The notes under the pieces: generated by a model
What the model saw: only the letters and a program-made list of their open reading frames with translations
What the model was told of the DNA's origin: nothing
The model's database searches: none
Part shown: positions 9,442 through 20,800 of the stretch, one piece after another
Numbering within the stretch: position 1 is the stretch's first letter
Layout: every line of letters starts with the position of its first letter
Position numbers and translations under genes: made by a program
Origin: Pontimonas sp.
GTDB lineage: Bacteria; Actinomycetota; Actinomycetes; Actinomycetales; Microbacteriaceae
Reading direction: 5' to 3'
Assembly: GCA_018402295.1 (NCBI GenBank)
Contig: JAGYJI010000006.1
Coordinates: 1 to 64,000, forward strand
DNA: 64,000 nucleotides

Positions 9442-10074
9442 TTAGGACAGAGTGCCCTTCCTGGCGCGAGAAGCACACCCCTCGAGCTCCTGGGCAATAA
9501 CACTCCACTTCAAGGAACGCGACGTCAGGTAGGAAGCCTCCCGATCATCGGAGAGGGCCAGTGAAATAGCACCGGCGGAGACCGCCGTCGCAACAGCTGC
9601 GGCTCGCTCGAGCGCGTGAGCAAGCTCACCGTCAAACGCCCCCATGAGAATGTCATCGAGAACATCGGAGAAGCCTTCTGCGCTCAGCGGATCAGGAGCA
9701 CCCGCAACGAGGGCGTCGATGGTGTGAAGTCCGTCGACTCCCTTCTGAAACAGCTGTGCAGTGTCGTGAGGGTTGTGGTGAACAACGGCTCGCACCAAGT
9801 ACAAGCGCCAGAGTGCCCCGGGAAGGCTCAGCGGATGAGCCCTCGACCACAGGTCTGCCAACGTGTCGAGGCCGTGCTCATCAGCGAATCGAACCAGAGC
9901 TTCTCGGACCTGAACATCCTCCGAGGTTTGGCCGCGTGAGAGAAGAGCAGTCGCGGTGGCGTGAGCGATAGCGGAGACGTCGGCGGGGTCCATGACAAGT
10001 TCTGCAGGGTCCGTGATGGCAGCTTCCATCCGACTCGTGCTCATCCGAACTGGTTTGGAGTATTCACCACTCAT
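9442..10074 (-). CDS. Conserved actinobacterial hypothetical protein
   Basis: A 210-residue helical, soluble protein with no signal peptide. Recognisable stretches are YSKPVRMSTSRMEAAI near the start and LPGALWRLYLVRAVVHHNP in the middle. I recall a conserved actinobacterial family with this pattern but no established function, and some database labels for it are unreliable. GGAGG lies 7 nt before the ATG. It is convergent with the Nudix gene and divergent from the DUF2834 gene. Confidence 0.65.
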   Translation of the reverse strand: MSGEYSKPVRMSTSRMEAAITDPAELVMDPADVSAIAHATATALLSRGQTSEDVQVREALVRFADEHGLDTLADLWSRAHPLSLPGALWRLYLVRAVVHHNPHDTAQLFQKGVDGLHTIDALVAGAPDPLSAEGFSDVLDDILMGAFDGELAHALERAAAVATAVSAGAISLALSDDREASYLTSRSLKWSVIAQELEGCASRARKGTLS

Positions 10075-10127
10075 GATTCCTCCACGCTAAACCACTCGCC
10101 CTGCGTCGATGCCTGGGAGTCAGGTTC

Positions 10128-10133
10128 TACTCT
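10128..10133 (+). promoter_or_regulatory. -10 element of the DUF2834 gene, leaderless
   Basis: TACTCT, then 6 nt, then the ATG at 10140. This spacing decides the start at 10140 over the GTG at 10134. Confidence 0.55.
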
Positions 10134-10139
10134 GTGAAC

Positions 10140-10493
10140 ATGACACCGGTTAATCATCACGCGAGATTTGTGTTCTTCCTCATTCTGTCCATCGTGGGCC
10201 TGGTCACTGCCTGGGTATTCAACGGCATTGCCAGCGTCACCGGACAGAACTACCTGGATGCCTGGTTTGGCTCCGCCGTCGACTGGGTGCTCTCCCTCGA
10301 CATCCTGATTGTGGCGATTGCGGGATCCGCCTTCATGATTTTCGAGGCCCGGAAGCTCGGGATGAAGCGGGTGTGGCTCTATATCGTGCTCTCCGGCGTC
10401 ACAGCCTTCGCTTTCACGTTCCCGCTGTTTCTTGCCATGAGAGAGCGCAAGCTGATGCACAGAGAAACCGTCGGTGCTAACCCTGGTGACTAG
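10140..10493 (+). CDS. DUF2834-like small membrane protein
   Basis: 117 residues with three transmembrane helices (about 10-28, 42-65, 78-98) and a basic C-terminal tail (AMRERKLMHRE). The pattern matches the DUF2834 membrane family, whose role is unknown. I chose the ATG at 10140 because it sits 6 nt downstream of a TACTCT element. The 3' end overlaps the convergent DUF3048 gene by 4 bp. Confidence 0.65.
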   Translation: MTPVNHHARFVFFLILSIVGLVTAWVFNGIASVTGQNYLDAWFGSAVDWVLSLDILIVAIAGSAFMIFEARKLGMKRVWLYIVLSGVTAFAFTFPLFLAMRERKLMHRETVGANPGD

Positions 10494-11584
10494 AAATTCC
10501 GGGTGATGGTCTCACCGTTTGACACATAGGTCACAAACCCGGGTTGAACTCCGGACGCAGTCGAACCAGCTCCAGGGGCGAGAAGAATGAAGGTCTTTCC
10601 CGGGCTCAAGTAGAGGGGGTTGCCCTCGCCGTCGTGAAGTGTGATGGGTTCACCGAGGGCAGTAGCATCGAAAACTCCCTCGACCATTTTCCCACCGGTC
10701 GCAATCAGAACGGTCTCCACGATTCCGCTGATTTTTGCCGACGGCAAAGCCTCAACGTCAAAGTAGTTGGGCGTAAAAATCAGGACATTTGTTGCCGAGA
10801 TTTGGGTTCCATCGGCATCGAGGTCGGGGCTCCCGTTGGAAAGGAACTTGAGATACAAGCCCGAAGCCTGATCCCACTCCCAGACCGACTCAATTGCCTT
10901 ACTGAAGGTGACACGGAGTGATTCAACATCATCACCGAGAAGAACCGCTGACGATTCAGCTGGATCAGTCTTGAACTCAAACTGCTGAGCAGGTGCTGCC
11001 AGGTTGGAATAACTGCTCAGAAGATCAGCTGCTTCAATGTGCAGATTCAGAGGAGCTGGCTTCCGGCTGCTGCGGAAGAAGAACTGGCCATCAGGCGTTC
11101 CCCCTGAGGTGTCGTGTTCAACGAGCTGAAGTCCTGCGCCACGAATAATCTCTCGAACGTTACTGTTCCCCACTCCGGAGAACACAAACACTCCACCGAG
11201 AGAGCGCACCAAATCAGCATCCTGTGGGCGTCCCGAGCGAACCGGCCCTACCTCATCAGGCACTGCCGTGTGGTACACCGCGAGGTAACGAGTGACCCCG
11301 CCCTCGACGAGTTCCTCAAAAACTATGTCCGCTGCCGCGATGCCTACCTGGGGCCTTCCGGCTGCGGTGTTGTCAATTTTGATGGCAATGCTTGGACCGG
11401 CGACAACGTTGCTCCCCAGTTCCACCCCGGTGAGCGGATGGCGAGGTGATTCAGGCCCTTCGACTACTTCTTCTTCAATGATCTCGATGACTGCTTCCTC
11501 GACGGGCTGCTCTACAGCGCACCCCGCGAGCGTGAGAAGGGTCACGGAAACAAGCGCGAGGGATGTGCGAAGGGAGAGGCCCAT
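10490..11584 (-). CDS. DUF3048-domain lipoprotein (YerB-like)
   Basis: 364 residues from the ATG at 11584. A lipoprotein signal peptide ends in a lipobox (TLLTLAGC, Cys about residue 22). An acidic linker (about 30-45) follows, then the DUF3048 domain with the hallmark VGPVRSGRPQDADLVRSLGG. The family includes Bacillus YerB, a membrane-anchored protein of uncertain function with a proposed cell-envelope role. The frame is open for 24 more residues upstream, but those would precede the signal peptide and overlap the tRNA-Lys promoter region, so they are rejected. Confidence 0.8.
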   Translation of the reverse strand: MGLSLRTSLALVSVTLLTLAGCAVEQPVEEAVIEIIEEEVVEGPESPRHPLTGVELGSNVVAGPSIAIKIDNTAAGRPQVGIAAADIVFEELVEGGVTRYLAVYHTAVPDEVGPVRSGRPQDADLVRSLGGVFVFSGVGNSNVREIIRGAGLQLVEHDTSGGTPDGQFFFRSSRKPAPLNLHIEAADLLSSYSNLAAPAQQFEFKTDPAESSAVLLGDDVESLRVTFSKAIESVWEWDQASGLYLKFLSNGSPDLDADGTQISATNVLIFTPNYFDVEALPSAKISGIVETVLIATGGKMVEGVFDATALGEPITLHDGEGNPLYLSPGKTFILLAPGAGSTASGVQPGFVTYVSNGETITRNF

Positions 11585-11697
11585 GAGATTCCTTGTGGTT
11601 GTGGAAGAAAACAACAAACACCACACTCTATTACACCTTTGAGGACTGCTCTGCACCGTTTTCGCGCCAACGGGCCACAGGTAAGTACACTGTTCGT

Positions 11698-11773
11698 GGG
11701 CCTCTAGCTCAGTTGGCAGAGCAACGGACTTTTAATCCGTGGGTCGTCGGTTCGAGCCCGACGGGGCCCACCA
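11698..11773 (+). tRNA. tRNA-Lys (anticodon UUU), CCA encoded
   Basis: A complete cloverleaf: acceptor GGGCCTC pairs with GGGGCCC (one G-U), the anticodon stem ACGGA/TCCGT presents TTT at 11731-11733, and the T-arm is GTCGG-TTCGAGC-CCGAC. The CCA end is encoded at 11771-11773. Confidence 0.95.
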
Positions 11774-11799
11774 GCCGCACCGAAAAGACAGATCGGCTC

Positions 11800-12769
11800 A
11801 TGACTCCAGTAGACAGCAGTGGCACAGTCTTCTTCATCCACCGGGGCCCACTGCAGCCCTACGTTCGAGCATCCATCCTTCAGGCCCACCAAGCGGATCC
11901 TGATTCCTCGATTGTCGTCCTCGGCGATCAGCCGAGAGAGGATCTCCCACCCGAGATCCGCTCTGTGGTGGGCTATGAGCTTCTCGATGACTACTCAGAT
12001 CGTGCCGATGCCTTCGCACAGATATTCCGGTTCGAGGGGAACAACGGTTTTGACTACGAGCTGTTAAATTTCCAACGGTGGTTCTATGTTCTATCCTTCT
12101 GCGAAGCACACTCGCTGAGCTGGACCCTTCCTGGTTCTTGACTCAGACGCATACCTCTACCAGGCCATGGGTGCGGTAACGCCGCATCTGTCGACTCCCA
12201 TGACGGTGGTCGACTCCGTGGGCCCACAGTTCACGTTTTTCCTCACGACCAAAGCGCTCGCTGACTTCACGGACTTTCTGACAGAAAGCTTCCGCACCGA
12301 GAGTGGGTTTGAACGCCTGAAAGACTTCGTGCGCGAATCCAACGATGCCGGTGTTCCGCATGTCAGCGATATGGCGGCATTTGGTGTGTATGCCCGCTCC
12401 CGCAGCCTGGAGGACCTAGGCGCCGCTGAGCGAGACGACGTCATCTTCTGCGAAAACATCGGATCACCCCAAGGCTTGGTGATGAGCACACTGGGGAAGA
12501 AGGTCACGACCCGACAGGGTCGTCGCTACTTCACAACACAGGATGGACGACACGTCCTCGCCGGTGGAGTTCACCTGCAAGGTGGGAACAAAGATCTGTG
12601 GCCCTATTTTGTTGACACCAGTGTGAAGCGCACCCTGGCTCAGCATTCCCCCCGCGACTATGCCGACGCACGTCGCAAAGCACGCCAAAAAGCATTCAGA
12701 ATAGGCTTGCTAAAGACTTCAGCTCGAGTGAGGACACTGCTCACCCGCGGGTCGACCAAGAATCGATAG
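11800..12769 (+). CDS. Putative glycosyltransferase-like protein (frame broken once)
   Basis: A roughly 322-residue protein in two frames. The first part begins MTPVDSSGTVFFIHRG and reads like a nucleotide-sugar fold start (SIVVLGDQP). The second part contains LVLDSDAYLYQAMGA, where DSD resembles the DXD metal site of GT-A glycosyltransferases. The frames join around 12125-12133 (a C-rich stretch), and joining them places the D-x-D-like motif at residue 115 or so, where it is expected. No precise family recognised. It opens a surface-sugar cluster just downstream of tRNA-Lys. Confidence 0.55.
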
Positions 12770-12780
12770 AGGACAACCCC

Positions 12781-13229
12781 ATGGCAACCCCCGAACCCCT
12801 AGAGCGGGTCACTGACGACGCCACGGGAGCTGAGCTTGCCCTGGTCATCCGAGCAGGATTTGGGCAGCCGGGAATCAACTTCGTGACTGATGACGAGAGT
12901 GTTCACCAGCTGGGCGTTCTGAAGTGGCCACAAGGCCACCTCATTGACGCCCACGTTCATAACCCCATGGCTCGAACCATCGATTCCACCCAAGAGGTCT
13001 TGTTTATTCGCTCCGGCAGGGTTCGCGTTGACCTCTATGGTGACGACCAGATGGTATCGCTCATCACTGGAGCTCGGAGCCTGGAGACGTCATCTTCTTA
13101 GCCTCCGGGGGTCACGGGTTTGAAATCCTGGAAGATGCCGACATTGTCGAAGTGAAACAGGGCCCCTACCGAGGAGAGGGCGAGAAAACCCGTTTCCGCC
13201 CGACAGACAATCCCCATTGGAGTTCCTGA
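12781..13229 (+). CDS. Cupin-fold protein of the sugar cluster (frame broken once)
   Basis: About 149 residues. The first frame has the cupin-type segment HLIDAHVHNPMAR and QEVLFIRSGRVRVDLYGDD; the second has PGDVIFLASGGHGFEIL, the second cupin motif, and ends KTRFRPTDNPHWSS. The frames meet around 13070-13080. Small cupins in polysaccharide clusters are often sugar-modifying or regulatory; no reaction can be assigned. The stop is 1 bp before the methyltransferase ATG. Confidence 0.65.
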
Positions 13230-13230
13230 C

Positions 13231-13989
13231 ATGAACACATCACCCCAGGTATTCCAGGAATCTGCCGCGGTGTATGACCTGCTCTATGGCGAAAAGGACA
13301 CTCTCGCGGAAGCGGAGTGGATTGCCACAACCCTGGAGAGCCATGGGTGCCCTCCAGCTGGCCGCCTTCTCGAGTTTGGTTCGGGCACTGGGCGACATGC
13401 TCGGATACTGGCGGATCGGGGCTACCTAGTCACCGGTGTGGAACCAAGCTCCGACATGCTCGAGCGAGCTGAACCCCACCCGCGGGTGACCTACCTCCAC
13501 GGTGACACAGCATCCACGAGTCTTGAGGAGAAATGTGACGCCGTTCTGGCCCTGTTTCATGTGATGAGCTATCACACGTCCCTTCCCGAGCTTCATGCGT
13601 TTTATGAGACCGCATCCCGTCACCTTGACTCAGGCGGTCTCTTTGCTTTTGATGTGTGGTTCACTCCGGCAGTTCACTCCTTTGTTCCAGAAGCCCGGGT
13701 CCTCGAGAAAGCAAACTCCCACATCTCTGTCACGCGAACCGCGACACCTACTGAAGACATCGCCCAATCACTGGTCACGGTGACGTATGACTACACAGTG
13801 GAGGACCTGACTTCGGGCACGAGCTCCACCTTCACCGAATCCCACGCGATGCGGCACTTCACCCAGACCGAGATTGAGCTCTTGGCTAAGCAGCACGGCT
13901 TCGAACTCGTGGAGTCACGCGAATTCATGTCCAGTGCGAAGCCCAGTCGGAACACCTGGGGCGTCTGGTTCACCTTGAGAAAGATCTGA
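13231..13989 (+). CDS. Class I SAM-dependent methyltransferase
   Basis: An intact 252-residue protein. Motif I (LLEFGSGTGRHARIL) binds S-adenosylmethionine, the acidic end of strand beta2 is VTGVEPSSDML, and DAVLALFHVMSYH is motif IV. By position between a cupin gene and a DegT aminotransferase it probably methylates a sugar or amino-sugar intermediate of a surface glycan; the substrate cannot be read from sequence. Confidence 0.8.
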   Translation: MNTSPQVFQESAAVYDLLYGEKDTLAEAEWIATTLESHGCPPAGRLLEFGSGTGRHARILADRGYLVTGVEPSSDMLERAEPHPRVTYLHGDTASTSLEEKCDAVLALFHVMSYHTSLPELHAFYETASRHLDSGGLFAFDVWFTPAVHSFVPEARVLEKANSHISVTRTATPTEDIAQSLVTVTYDYTVEDLTSGTSSTFTESHAMRHFTQTEIELLAKQHGFELVESREFMSSAKPSRNTWGVWFTLRKI

Positions 13990-13990
13990 G

Positions 13991-15110
13991 ATGGACTTCA
14001 TCCCGGTTTCCACCCCCTCCCTCTCCAGCGAGGACGCTCACGCAGTTGCTCGGGCCATTGAGGATGGGTGGATTTCGTCGGAGGGGCCCCAAGTTCGCGA
14101 ATTCGAGGAGAAGTTCTCTTCCGCCATCGGCGTCAAGCACGGTGTTGCGGTGGCCAACGGGACAGCTGCCCTCGACATCGCCTACGAAGCCCTGGGCATT
14201 GGACCCGGCGATGAGGTGATTCTCCCCAGCTTCACCATCGTGTCGTGCCTGAACCAAATTCTCCGCAGTGGCGCAACTCCCGTCTTCGTTGACTCTCTCC
14301 CTGACACCTGGAATCTGAACCCTGAGGACGTCAAGAACGCGATCACCGATCGCACAAAAGCCATTGTGGTGGTCCACATCTATGGCCTACCGGCGGACGT
14401 CGACCAGATCTCACACCTGGCGAAAGACCGAGGAATTGCCCTCATTGAGGATTCTGCGGAAGCTCACGGTCAACACCTCGACGGATCACCGCTCGGGTCC
14501 TTCGGAACACTGTCCACCTTCAGTTTTTATTCGAACAAGCTCATCACGACGGGCGAGGGAGGCATGATCCTCACCGATGATGACCACCTTGCAGCGCGGG
14601 CGAGAGAGTTGCGGAACCTTTCTTTCAACCCGGAGAAGCGTTTCGTGCACACAACCATTGGGTGGAACTACCGTTTGACCGCGATGCAAGCAGCACTGGG
14701 ACTCTCCCAACTGAGCCGGATGGATGAACTACTTGCACACAAGAAAGAAATCGGCCACCACTACCAGGAGCTCCTGCAGGGAGTCGAGGAGCTAACTCTC
14801 CCGCTGCCCGAATATCGCGGGTCAGACAACGTGTATTGGGTTTTTGGAGTTGTTCTGGGAGCCGAGTCACGCTTGAGTGCGCAGGACGCCATGGAGGCGT
14901 TGCACCAACGGGGAATTGGCACACGACCCTTCTTTTTCCCACTCCACCAGCAACCGGTGCTGGAAAACTTCGGAATCACACACCAAGGGTCACTCCCTGT
15001 GTCGGAGTGGTTGGGCAAGCAGGGCTTCTACCTGCCTAACGGCGCCGACTCCACTCCGGAAAAGAGAGTACGTTGCCCAGCAGCTCCGAGAGGTTCTGGC
15101 ATCATCGTGA
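13991..15110 (+). CDS. DegT/DnrJ/EryC1-family sugar aminotransferase (frame slip near the end)
   Basis: A PLP enzyme that transaminates keto-sugars bound to a nucleotide. Visible signatures are GVAVANGTAALDIAYEALGIG, VVHIYGLPADVD and LIEDSAEAHG, with the PLP lysine in FYSNKLITTGEGGM. Near 15055-15066 the frame slips (extra or missing base in GGAAAAGAGAG). The correct continuation EYVAQQLREVLASS ends at 15110 and gives about 373 residues, the family norm. Without that correction the frame fuses falsely with the next glycosyltransferase, whose GTG overlaps this stop (GTGA). Confidence 0.85.
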
Positions 15111-16347
15111 CTTCTCCTCGCCCGTTCACTGTGACAGTTGTGCTGTCTGGTCGCGCGCAGACCGGTGGCGGCTACCACCAAGCGCTCACCAGTCTCAGAA
15201 TGCTGGTGGAGCGCTTCCCCCCACATTGTCGTCTCCGCGTCCTCGACGAAAAAAACACTTTTGGGGAAGCACTGAAACCCCTGATCGCAGAAGGTCTGCT
15301 CGGCCCTGGTGATATCGACACCGTGCCTCGCCGCATGCCCACATTTCGGGATCGGGTGGTGGTGGAGGATGGCCTTTTCTATCGCTTCGCCAGATGGATC
15401 CTTTCCCTCCGCGGAGTATCAATCGGCTCGAGCCCACTGGCCCGCTATCTCGATAACTCCGATACAGACTTGGTGTACTTCGTAACCCCCACGACTGCAG
15501 CGCACGAACTTCAAATCAAGCCTTTTGTCTGGACCCTGTGGGATTTATGCCATCTGGATTCCCCCGAATTTCCCGAGGTGAGAACCTCGGGAAAATTTGA
15601 GGCCAGAGAAGCCACGATCTCGCAGAACCTCCGCAAGGCTGCGCTGGTCATTGTCGATTCCGCAGAGCTCGAGGAGAACGCACGGCGGAGTTATGGAATC
15701 ACGTCGGACAAATTTGTGACGATTCCATTCGCTCCTCCGGTGGGCATCCTCGAAAGCCACACCAAGGCCGTATCGCTCCCCCTGAAGTAAAGGACATCGC
15801 CGGAAGATATGTCTTTTATCCAGCGCAACTCTGGACTCACAAGAATCACCGACGGATAGCGGAAGCCATCGCGATACTGAAGGGCCGTGGGCACGACATC
15901 CACGCGGTGTTTGTGGGCAAGGACCACGGCGCTGGGGCCAGCCTCCGCCGAAGTATCGAGGCGCTCGGAGTAGCGGACAACATCCATTTCCTGGGATACG
16001 TCGATGACGAGATGGTCCCGGAGCTCTACCGAGCATCCATGGGTCTTGTCATGGCAAGCTACTTTGGCCCGACCAACATTCCCCCACTGGAGGCGCTCCT
16101 GCTGGGTGTGCCGGTGATTGCCTCGAAGCAACACACAGAGCAGCTCGGTGACGCTGCCGTGCTCTTTGACCCGGACGACGCCGACGAATTAGCCAGTGCT
16201 ATCGAGTCACTCTCGTCACCCGCAACACGCAAGAAAGTCGCGGCGCGGGGAAAGACCCTCTTGGCCACAATGGACCGCCAGAGGTCAGAGGGCTATGACG
16301 AACTCTCTCACCGCATCGAGCTCTTGGCCAAGCGGCTCCTGCTTTAG
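15107..16347 (+). CDS. Glycosyltransferase family 4-like (GT-B), frame broken once
   Basis: Starts at the GTG overlapping the aminotransferase stop. The N-terminal domain begins TVTVVLSGRAQTGGGYHQAL. After a frame change at the C-run near 15779-15783, the C-terminal domain shows the motif YPAQLWTHKNHRRIAEA and the donor-site segment FGPTNIPPLEALLLGVPVIA, typical of GT4 enzymes, with the catalytic Glu in PPLEA. About 413 residues after correction. It transfers a sugar in the surface-glycan pathway encoded by this cluster. The stop overlaps the convergent bcp stop. Confidence 0.8.
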
Positions 16348-16814
16348 AGCTCCAGGCGCTTTCGCAACATCTCCACGTGACCTGTTGCTTTGACGTTATA
16401 GAGCGCGTGCTCAAGCACGCCGTTCTCGTCCACAACAAATGTGGAGCGAATAACACCCATGACGGTCTTCCCATACATGGATTTCTCGCCAAACGCTCCA
16501 TAGGCGTGGTGAACGCTCAAGTCTTCATCGCTCAGCAGGGGAAAGCCCAGGTTTTCATTCTCCGCAAACTTGTGGAGAGCCGGAAGTTTGTCCTTGGAGA
16601 CACCCAGCACCACATAGCCAGCTCCCTGCAGTGACGCCATGTTGTCGCGGAAGTCACAGGCCTGGGTGGTGCACCCGGGGGTGCTTGCGGCGGGGTAGAA
16701 ATACACGATCACTTTCTGGCCGCGATAGTCAGACAGCGAGTGTGCCTTGCCATCCTTGTCGGGAAGGGAAAAATCTGGTGCTGGTGAACCGGCTTCGAGT
16801 GACACGGCAGCCAT
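16344..16814 (-). CDS. bcp: Thiol peroxidase Bcp (peroxiredoxin Q)
   Basis: An intact 156-residue peroxiredoxin. The peroxidatic Cys is in PAASTPGCTTQACDF, with the resolving Cys five residues later in the same helix, the layout of Bcp/PrxQ enzymes that reduce hydroperoxides with thioredoxin. GGAG lies before the ATG. It is convergent with the glycosyltransferase and divergent from metF. Confidence 0.92.
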   Translation of the reverse strand: MAAVSLEAGSPAPDFSLPDKDGKAHSLSDYRGQKVIVYFYPAASTPGCTTQACDFRDNMASLQGAGYVVLGVSKDKLPALHKFAENENLGFPLLSDEDLSVHHAYGAFGEKSMYGKTVMGVIRSTFVVDENGVLEHALYNVKATGHVEMLRKRLEL

Positions 16815-16988
16815 GGGAACTCCTTGAGGTATCTGGAACAGGTGTGCTCATCATGGTAGAGCGTGAGCCTGACATGTTGCACTCTGTGACAATCCTCACC
16901 GTTCCACAACCCCTGGCGCAGTACACTAAAAACTTCGTGGAAGCCTCCACCACCGGCAGAATCTCACACAGACCGAGGAGGCGACACG

Positions 16989-17838
16989 ATGACTGTGCAG
17001 ACGGCCGTCTCCTTCGAGGTCTACCCTCCACGCTCGCCTGACAAGCTTCCGGGGCTCCACGAGTCGATCAGGGCGCTGGACTCGGTCTCACCGGAGTTCA
17101 TTTCGGTGACCTTTGGTGCGGGAGGCTCCTCCACCAGGGATTCCTTGGACGTGTTGTGCTTCATCAAGGACAACACCCACGCAAAGCCCCTCGCCCACCT
17201 CACCTGTGTGGGAACAACGCGGGAGGAAGCTGAAGGGCTCATCACGAGCTTTGTGGAGAGCGGCATCACCGAGTTCCTCGCTTTGCGAGGAGATCTTCCT
17301 GAGGGAGAAACAGAACACCGAGGTGAGCTTCACCACGCTGTTGACCTTGTGGACCTGATGAACAACGGCATTTCGCACTCTGACTCAATCGACCGCATTG
17401 CGGTCGCTGCATTCCCCAATGGCCACCCCGAATCCGCCTCGATCGACGAAGACATTGAGACCCTGCTGACGAAGCAGAGTGCTGGCGCAACCCTGGCCAT
17501 CACCCAACTGTTCTTTTATGTTGAGGACTACCTGCGCTTTGTGGAGAAAGCAACGCACGCAGGCGTGACCATCCCCATACTCCCGGGGCTTATGCCGATT
17601 ACGTCCCCCACTCGCCTCGCTCGAGTTGTGGAACTCACTGGCGAGCGAAACCCTCACGAACTAGACCACAGACTCCAGGCCACAGAGGACCCCCAGCAAG
17701 CGAGCCGACATCGGTATTTCGTGGTGCGCGGACATGATTCGTGAGCTTGTCGATGCCGACGCCCCCGGTATCCACCTCTATGCGTTCAACCAGCACGAAA
17801 CGGTACTCTCAGCCCTAGAACAGGCAGGGGTCAGATAG
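16989..17838 (+). CDS. metF: Methylenetetrahydrofolate reductase (frame broken once)
   Basis: Makes 5-methyl-THF, the methyl donor for MetH. The N-terminal SFEVYPPRSPDK motif, VTFGAGGSSTRD and LALRGDLPEGE are typical of MetF, as is the FAD/folate region AAFPNGHPES. Near 17685-17700 (a run of five C) the frame changes; the continuation ends GIHLYAFNQHETVLSALEQAGVR at 17838, giving about 283 residues. GAGGAGG precedes the ATG. The stop is 2 bp before the metH ATG, so both form one operon for the methyl-folate/methionine cycle. Confidence 0.88.
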
Positions 17839-17840
17839 TC

Positions 17841-20800
17841 ATGAAGGACACGTCGACACTTTCGATGCCGGCGCGCTCTGAGCAGCTCATGAAGGAGCTC
17901 ACCGAGCGCGTCATCATCGCCGATGGGGCGATGGGAACGATGCTGCAGGATGCAGCACCGTCGATGGATGACTTCCAAGGCCTTGAGGGATGCAACGAAA
18001 TTCTGAACGTCACCCGACCCGACATCATCGAGGGCATTCACGATGCCTACTTCGACACCGGGGTGGACTCCATTGAGACCAACACGTTTGGGGCTAACTG
18101 GTCAAACCTCTCCGATTACGAGATCGATGACCGCATCGAGGAACTCGCGGAAGCAGGCGCGGCTATCGGTCGAAAGTCCGCGGAGAAGCATGAAGCCCAG
18201 GATGGCCGGATGCGCTGGGTCCTGGGATCCATGGGTCCTGGCACCAAACTCCCCTCCCTCGGTCACACCACCTACCAACACCTGAAAGACACCTTCGCTC
18301 TGCAGGCACTCGGGCTCATCAAGGGTGGCGCTGATGCCTTCATGATTGAGACCTCGCAAGACCTCCTCCAAACCAAGGCAGCCATCAATGGCTGCAAGGC
18401 AGCCATGCTGGAGGCGGGAACCCGCCTCCCCCTGTTTGTTGAAGTGACCGTGGAAACCACGGGAACAATGCTGATGGGCTCCGAAATCAACGCGGCCCTG
18501 ACCGCACTCGAGCCTCTCGGGATCGACATGATCGGGTTGAACTGCGCGACGGGTCCGCAAGAAATGAGTGAGCACCTGCGCCAGCTCTCCCAGCACTCAC
18601 GCATTCCCGTGATGGTGATGCCAAACGCCGGTCTCCCCGTCCTCACAGCAAATGGTGCGAGCTATCCCCTCGGGCCAGAGGAGCTCGCCACCGCTCACGA
18701 GCAGTTCGTCAAAGAGTTTGGTCTCTCCATGGTCGGTGGATGCTGTGGAACAACTCCCGAGCACCTGAGCGCTGTGGTGAAGAGACTGGGTGGTGGAAAA
18801 CCAGCCGCCCGCGTTCCTCAACCCGAGCCCGGTGTTGCAAGCCTCTACCAGCACGTGCCACTCACCCAGGACAACACCTACCTAGCCATTGGCGAGCGCA
18901 CCAACGCGAATGGGTCCAAAGCCTTCAGGGATGCGCTCCTCGAGGGACGCATTGAGGATTGTGTCGACATCGCCAAGAAGCAGGTCCGCGATGGTGCCCA
19001 CCTGCTCGATGTCTGCATCGACTATGTGGGGCGAGACGGTGTTGCCGACATCCAAGAAGTCGTGACCAGACTCGCCCAAGCCTCCACCTTGCCTCTGGTG
19101 ATTGACTCCACAGAACCCGCCGTCATCAAAGCCGGTATGGAGCTAATTGGTGGTCGACCGGTCGTCAACTCGGTCAACTTTGAAGACGGCGAGGGCCCCG
19201 GTTCACGCTTTGACACCATCATGCCCCTGGTCAGGGAACACGGCGCAGCCGTGATTGCCCTGACCATCGATGAAGAGGGCCAGGCCCGAACTCACGCAGA
19301 CAAGGTCCGCATCGCAAGCCGCCTGATTGACACCCTGGTGGATAAGTGGGGCTTGCGCATTGAAGACATCATTGTGGATTGTTTGACCTTCCCCATTGCC
19401 ACAGGCCAGGAAGAAACCAGGCGCGACGCGATTGAAACAATCGAGGCCATCCGCGAAATCATGGCCAAATATCCAGGCGTCCACACCACCTTGGGTGTGT
19501 CCAACATCTCCTTTGGTCTGAACCCAGCCTCCAGGGCCGTGTTGAACTCTGTGTTCCTCCACGAAGCCACCGAAGCAGGTCTCGACACGGCCATCATCGA
19601 TGCGGCCAAGATCATGCCGCTGGCAACCATCCCCGAAGAGCAGAAAAAGGTTGCTCTGGACATGATTTGGGACAAGCGGGAGTATGACGCAGAGGGCAAC
19701 CTGACCTATGACCCGCTCTCCACCATGCTCGACATGTTTGATGGTGTGGATTCCGCAGCACTCAAAGACCAGCGCCAAGCCGAGCTTGCAGCACTCAGCG
19801 TGACAGAGCGCCTCGAGCGCCGCATCATCGATGGCGAAGCCAAAGGCCTCGAAGCAGATCTCGACCTCGCCAGAAGCGAGGGTGCGGCGCCATTGGACAT
19901 CATCAACGACCACTTGCTCGCCGGAATGCAGGTCGTGGGTCAACGCTTCGCCAGCGGTGAGATGCAACTGCCGTTCGTGTTGCAATCAGCCGAGGTCATG
20001 AAGGCTGCGGTAGCACTTCTCGAGCCACACATGGAGAAATCTAGTGAGGCCGGCAAAGGCACCATGGTCTTGGCCACCGTCCGAGGTGACGTTCACGACA
20101 TTGGAAAGAACCTGGTCGACATCATCCTGACGAACAACGGCTACAAGGTCGTCAACATCGGAATCAAACAAAACATCAACGACATCCTGGCTGCCGCTGA
20201 AGAGCACAACGCTGATGTGATCGGCATGAGCGGGCTTCTGGTGAAGTCCACCGTGGTGATGAAAGAAAACCTGGAAGAGATTTCCACCCGGGGACTAGCC
20301 AAGAAATGGCCCATCGTTCTCGGAGGAGCAGCCCTCACCAGGGCTTTCGTGGAGGAGGACCTCGCTGGCGCCTTCGACGGCGTTGTTCGCTATGCGAAAG
20401 ACGCGTTTGAGGGTCTTGACCTGATGGAACCACTGGTTGCGGTCTCCCGCGGTGCTGAACCCGACAGTGTGGGGCTTCCACCGCTCAAGAAGCGCATTTA
20501 CCCCAAGAGCACCTTGGTTGTCACAGAGCCCGAGAACATGCCAGAGCGCTCAGAGGTGGCCAGAGACAACGTCATTCCTGCCCCACCCTTCTGGGGAACC
20601 CGCATTGTCAAGGGTTTCCCACTGTCCGACTACGCCGCCTTCTTGGATGAGCGAGCGACCTTCATGGGCCAGTGGGGACTGAAGCCTGGCCGAGGCAAAG
20701 ACGGCGCGAGCTATGAAGAACTTGTCACCACTGAGGGCAAACCGCGCCTGCGCTACTGGATTGACCGGCTTCTCTCGGAGAAGATCATGGACCCAGCCGT

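Noticed and set aside
9315-9564. C-terminal extension of the Nudix/phosphatase protein to 9564
   Set aside because: The extension runs through an inverted-repeat element and antisense to a conserved gene; a one-base slip at 9301-9305 ends the protein naturally at 9314.
13991-15790. A 599-residue aminotransferase-glycosyltransferase fusion
   Set aside because: The fusion comes from a frame slip near 15060; the alternative frame continues the aminotransferase to its usual length and a stop at 15110 that overlaps the next start.
16815-16988. A cobalamin or SAM riboswitch upstream of metF-metH
   Set aside because: The 174-bp interval shows no B12-box-like or SAM-type helices; only a ribosome-binding site is clear.
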